NCBI GenBank assembly: GCA_002400085.1
Contig: DHEX01000045.1
Coordinates: forward strand, 6,888-13,173
Direction: 5' to 3'
From: Clostridiaceae bacterium UBA4839
GTDB lineage: Bacteria > Bacillota > Clostridia > Clostridiales > Caloramatoraceae
DNA length: 6,286 nt
Shown: positions 4,638 through 6,286 of the stretch, in pieces
Layout: each line of letters begins with the position of its first letter
Numbering within the stretch: position 1 is the stretch's first letter
Position numbers and translations under genes: made by a program
Notes under the pieces: model-generated
Told to the model about the DNA's origin: nothing
The model's database searches: none
What the model saw: the letters and a program-made list of their open reading frames with translations, nothing else

Positions 4638-6286
4638 TCACTCAATTATATGATTAATGAATTCATCATAACTTTTTACCTGCATTAGTGAGCACAGCTT
4701 CTTAGAATCGTTGACCATACTGCTTAACCAATCAAAAAAAATTCTTAAGGTCTTTTGTTTCTCATCCTCAATTGCTAACAGCAGAACTAATTTTACTTGG
4801 AATTCTCCCCATTGTATTGGCTTTTTCAAAAATGCTATTGGTATTTTTGACTCCTTGCTCATTGCATTTAATGGATGAGGAACTGCAAATGAATATATAA
4901 AGGATGTCGGAGAAAGCTCCTCACGCTTTAGTACTGATTCCTTGAAATTTTCATCAACCAAGCCTGCTTTATAAAGCTCATCACTCATAAAGTTTAAAAC
5001 TTCCTTAGGAGTATCTAAATCAAGATCCATATAAAAAAAGCGGGGTTCCATCATTGTCTTTATACTTGTAGCAAATTCTTCTTTCAGCTTATTTTGATCC
5101 AACAAGTTTAAAGCCTGATATATTTTAGTTTCATCTTCAGAGTTGACAAAAATTGAAATTTGAACTGTTAAAATATTTAAATTGTGTACAAGCGGCAGCG
5201 TAGTTAAAATCAAATCTGGTTTCATATCAATTACTTTCTTTTTTTCAAAATAATTCATACATCCAACAATTATCATACGTTCATGAAACATACTTTGCAG
5301 TTTTTTTATGCACAAGCTTGATAATGCCTGATTATTAGGATCTATCATAATAACCTTATATTTATTTTTAGAATCCATTCTTTCAACAGCACCGCCAATA
5401 TGCTGTGCAATAAAGCTTATATCATTTTCGTCAATTTCAACATTTAATTTGTCTTTAATTAACTTACCAGCCAAAACAGCCATTTCAAAAAACAATGGGT
5501 ATTTATACTTAAGCTCATCCAAATAAAAATTTGAAACATCAATATTTTTCTTTTTTCTCTCAAGCAGCAGCTGAATGTGATTAGCTAGTCCATCTTTTAA
5601 ATCCTCATCATGCCTTAAATCCACGTCAAACTGAATATATATATCCTGTAAAATATCGTTTACCAATTGATTTACTGTATATCCGGAATTAAGTAAAAAA
5701 GTCGTCCCATTTGAGCCATTGCCTGTTTTTTTTAGTAATATTAAAGTCAAATAATCAATTTCATCCTCTAATAATTCAATATTAAGCTCCTCCGATGCTT
5801 TTTTAAAGAATTCCTCGGCAATAGCAAATTCTGTACTATCTGCAATGTTTTCCTTGTTTTCTTGTTCTTTGTTTATTTTAATATAATCATGGCAAAGTAT
5901 ACGCTCAATTGCAACGCCTGTATAGATTATAATTACTAAAAATTCTATTTCCCGCACACTGTAGCAGTGTTTTTGGAATATACTTTCAAGCCATTTCTTT
6001 ACATCCAGCAAATCAAAATTTGGAAACTGAGCTGCTAAAAAGTCCAAATTTAAAAGATTACCCTCTATCTTCTTTAAAAGTAAATTGACATACAGCTTCC
6101 TTTTGTCCTCCTCATTTCCTTCTAAGTATATATAATTTTTGCGCCTAACTAATTTAAGTGAAAAATAAGGTTTAAGTATTATTTTGATTTGCTTTAAATC
6201 ATTTTCAATTGAAGAGCTGCTGACAAATAATTTATCCGCTAAATAAATTAAATTTAATCCATTTTTTTTAAACAATAATTCATGAA
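4638..6286 (-). CDS. PRD-containing transcriptional regulator, LicR/MtlR-like (5' end outside window)
   Basis: DNA-binding regulator controlled by PTS phosphorylation. Numbering residues from the TTG codon at 6275 (545 residues), the domains are: a helix-turn-helix (about 8-33, LIYLADKLFVSSSSIENDLK) with a Mga-like continuation; PRD1 (about 75-185); PRD2 (about 205-300); a IIB-Gat-like domain (about 305-390); and a mannitol/fructose-type IIA domain (about 405-545) with His467 in AVPHP. PRD2 keeps both usual histidines, His233 and His292 (FIAQHIGGAVER). PRD1 has Tyr118 and Ile179 where histidines are normal, and the IIB-like domain has Asp312 where the catalytic Cys usually lies. The frame stays open to the window edge (codons CAT GAA TTA before the TTG), and relatives of about 640 residues have an extra N-terminal helix-turn-helix, so about 80-100 residues are probably missing. 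It most likely activates the adjacent PTS operon. Confidence 0.92.
   Translation of the reverse strand, partial: HELLFKKNGLNLIYLADKLFVSSSSIENDLKQIKIILKPYFSLKLVRRKNYIYLEGNEEDKRKLYVNLLLKKIEGNLLNLDFLAAQFPNFDLLDVKKWLESIFQKHCYSVREIEFLVIIIYTGVAIERILCHDYIKINKEQENKENIADSTEFAIAEEFFKKASEELNIELLEDEIDYLTLILLKKTGNGSNGTTFLLNSGYTVNQLVNDILQDIYIQFDVDLRHDEDLKDGLANHIQLLLERKKKNIDVSNFYLDELKYKYPLFFEMAVLAGKLIKDKLNVEIDENDISFIAQHIGGAVERMDSKNKYKVIMIDPNNQALSSLCIKKLQSMFHERMIIVGCMNYFEKKKVIDMKPDLILTTLPLVHNLNILTVQISIFVNSEDETKIYQALNLLDQNKLKEEFATSIKTMMEPRFFYMDLDLDTPKEVLNFMSDELYKAGLVDENFKESVLKREELSPTSFIYSFAVPHPLNAMSKESKIPIAFLKKPIQWGEFQVKLVLLLAIEDEKQKTLRIFFDWLSSMVNDSKKLCSLMQVKSYDEFINHIIE

Noticed and set aside
6273..6275. TTG as the true start of the PRD regulator
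   Set aside because: The frame stays open upstream to the window edge, and relatives have a longer N-terminus, so the gene is cut by the window rather than starting here.

Overview
The window is AT-rich (roughly one third G+C). Every gene I can support lies on the minus strand, so the biology reads from high to low coordinates. The low GC, strong AGGAGG-type ribosome binding sites, a CcpA-type cre box, an HPr with Firmicute features and a protein related to glycine reductase GrdB together suggest an anaerobic Firmicute, most likely Clostridium or a close relative. That placement is inference, because no phylogenetic marker is present.

Layout from right to left. (1) A multidomain PRD transcriptional regulator of the LicR/MtlR type runs off the right edge (4638-6286, 5' end missing) and is followed by an intrinsic terminator (4502-4545). 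(2) A control region (about 4338-4500) holds an inverted repeat, a cre-like box and a -10 candidate. (3) A complete lactose/cellobiose-family PTS permease follows as separate IIA, IIB and IIC genes. (4) Then comes a 173-residue protein resembling only the N-terminal half of GrdB. (5) A 261-bp gap carries an unusually GC-rich element with three copies of a palindromic motif. (6) A MupG-family (DUF871, GH170-type) phospho-glycosidase and (7) an HPr-family phosphocarrier end the window, one base apart.

The simplest reading is one sugar-utilisation operon. IIA, IIB and IIC import and phosphorylate a disaccharide, the MupG-like enzyme cleaves the phosphorylated product, and the dedicated HPr supplies phosphate and perhaps regulation. 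The regulator would sense PTS flux through its remaining PRD2 and EIIA histidines. General enzyme I is not encoded here.

Points that deserve attention: a GrdB N-domain protein lacking the redox/selenocysteine half inside a sugar operon; an HPr that keeps His15 but has Glu at the Ser46 position, a natural phosphomimetic candidate; a regulator whose PRD1 has lost both usual histidines and whose IIB-like domain lacks the usual Cys; the pairing of a chitobiose-type PTS with a muramidase-family enzyme; and the structured element before the mupG-like gene.
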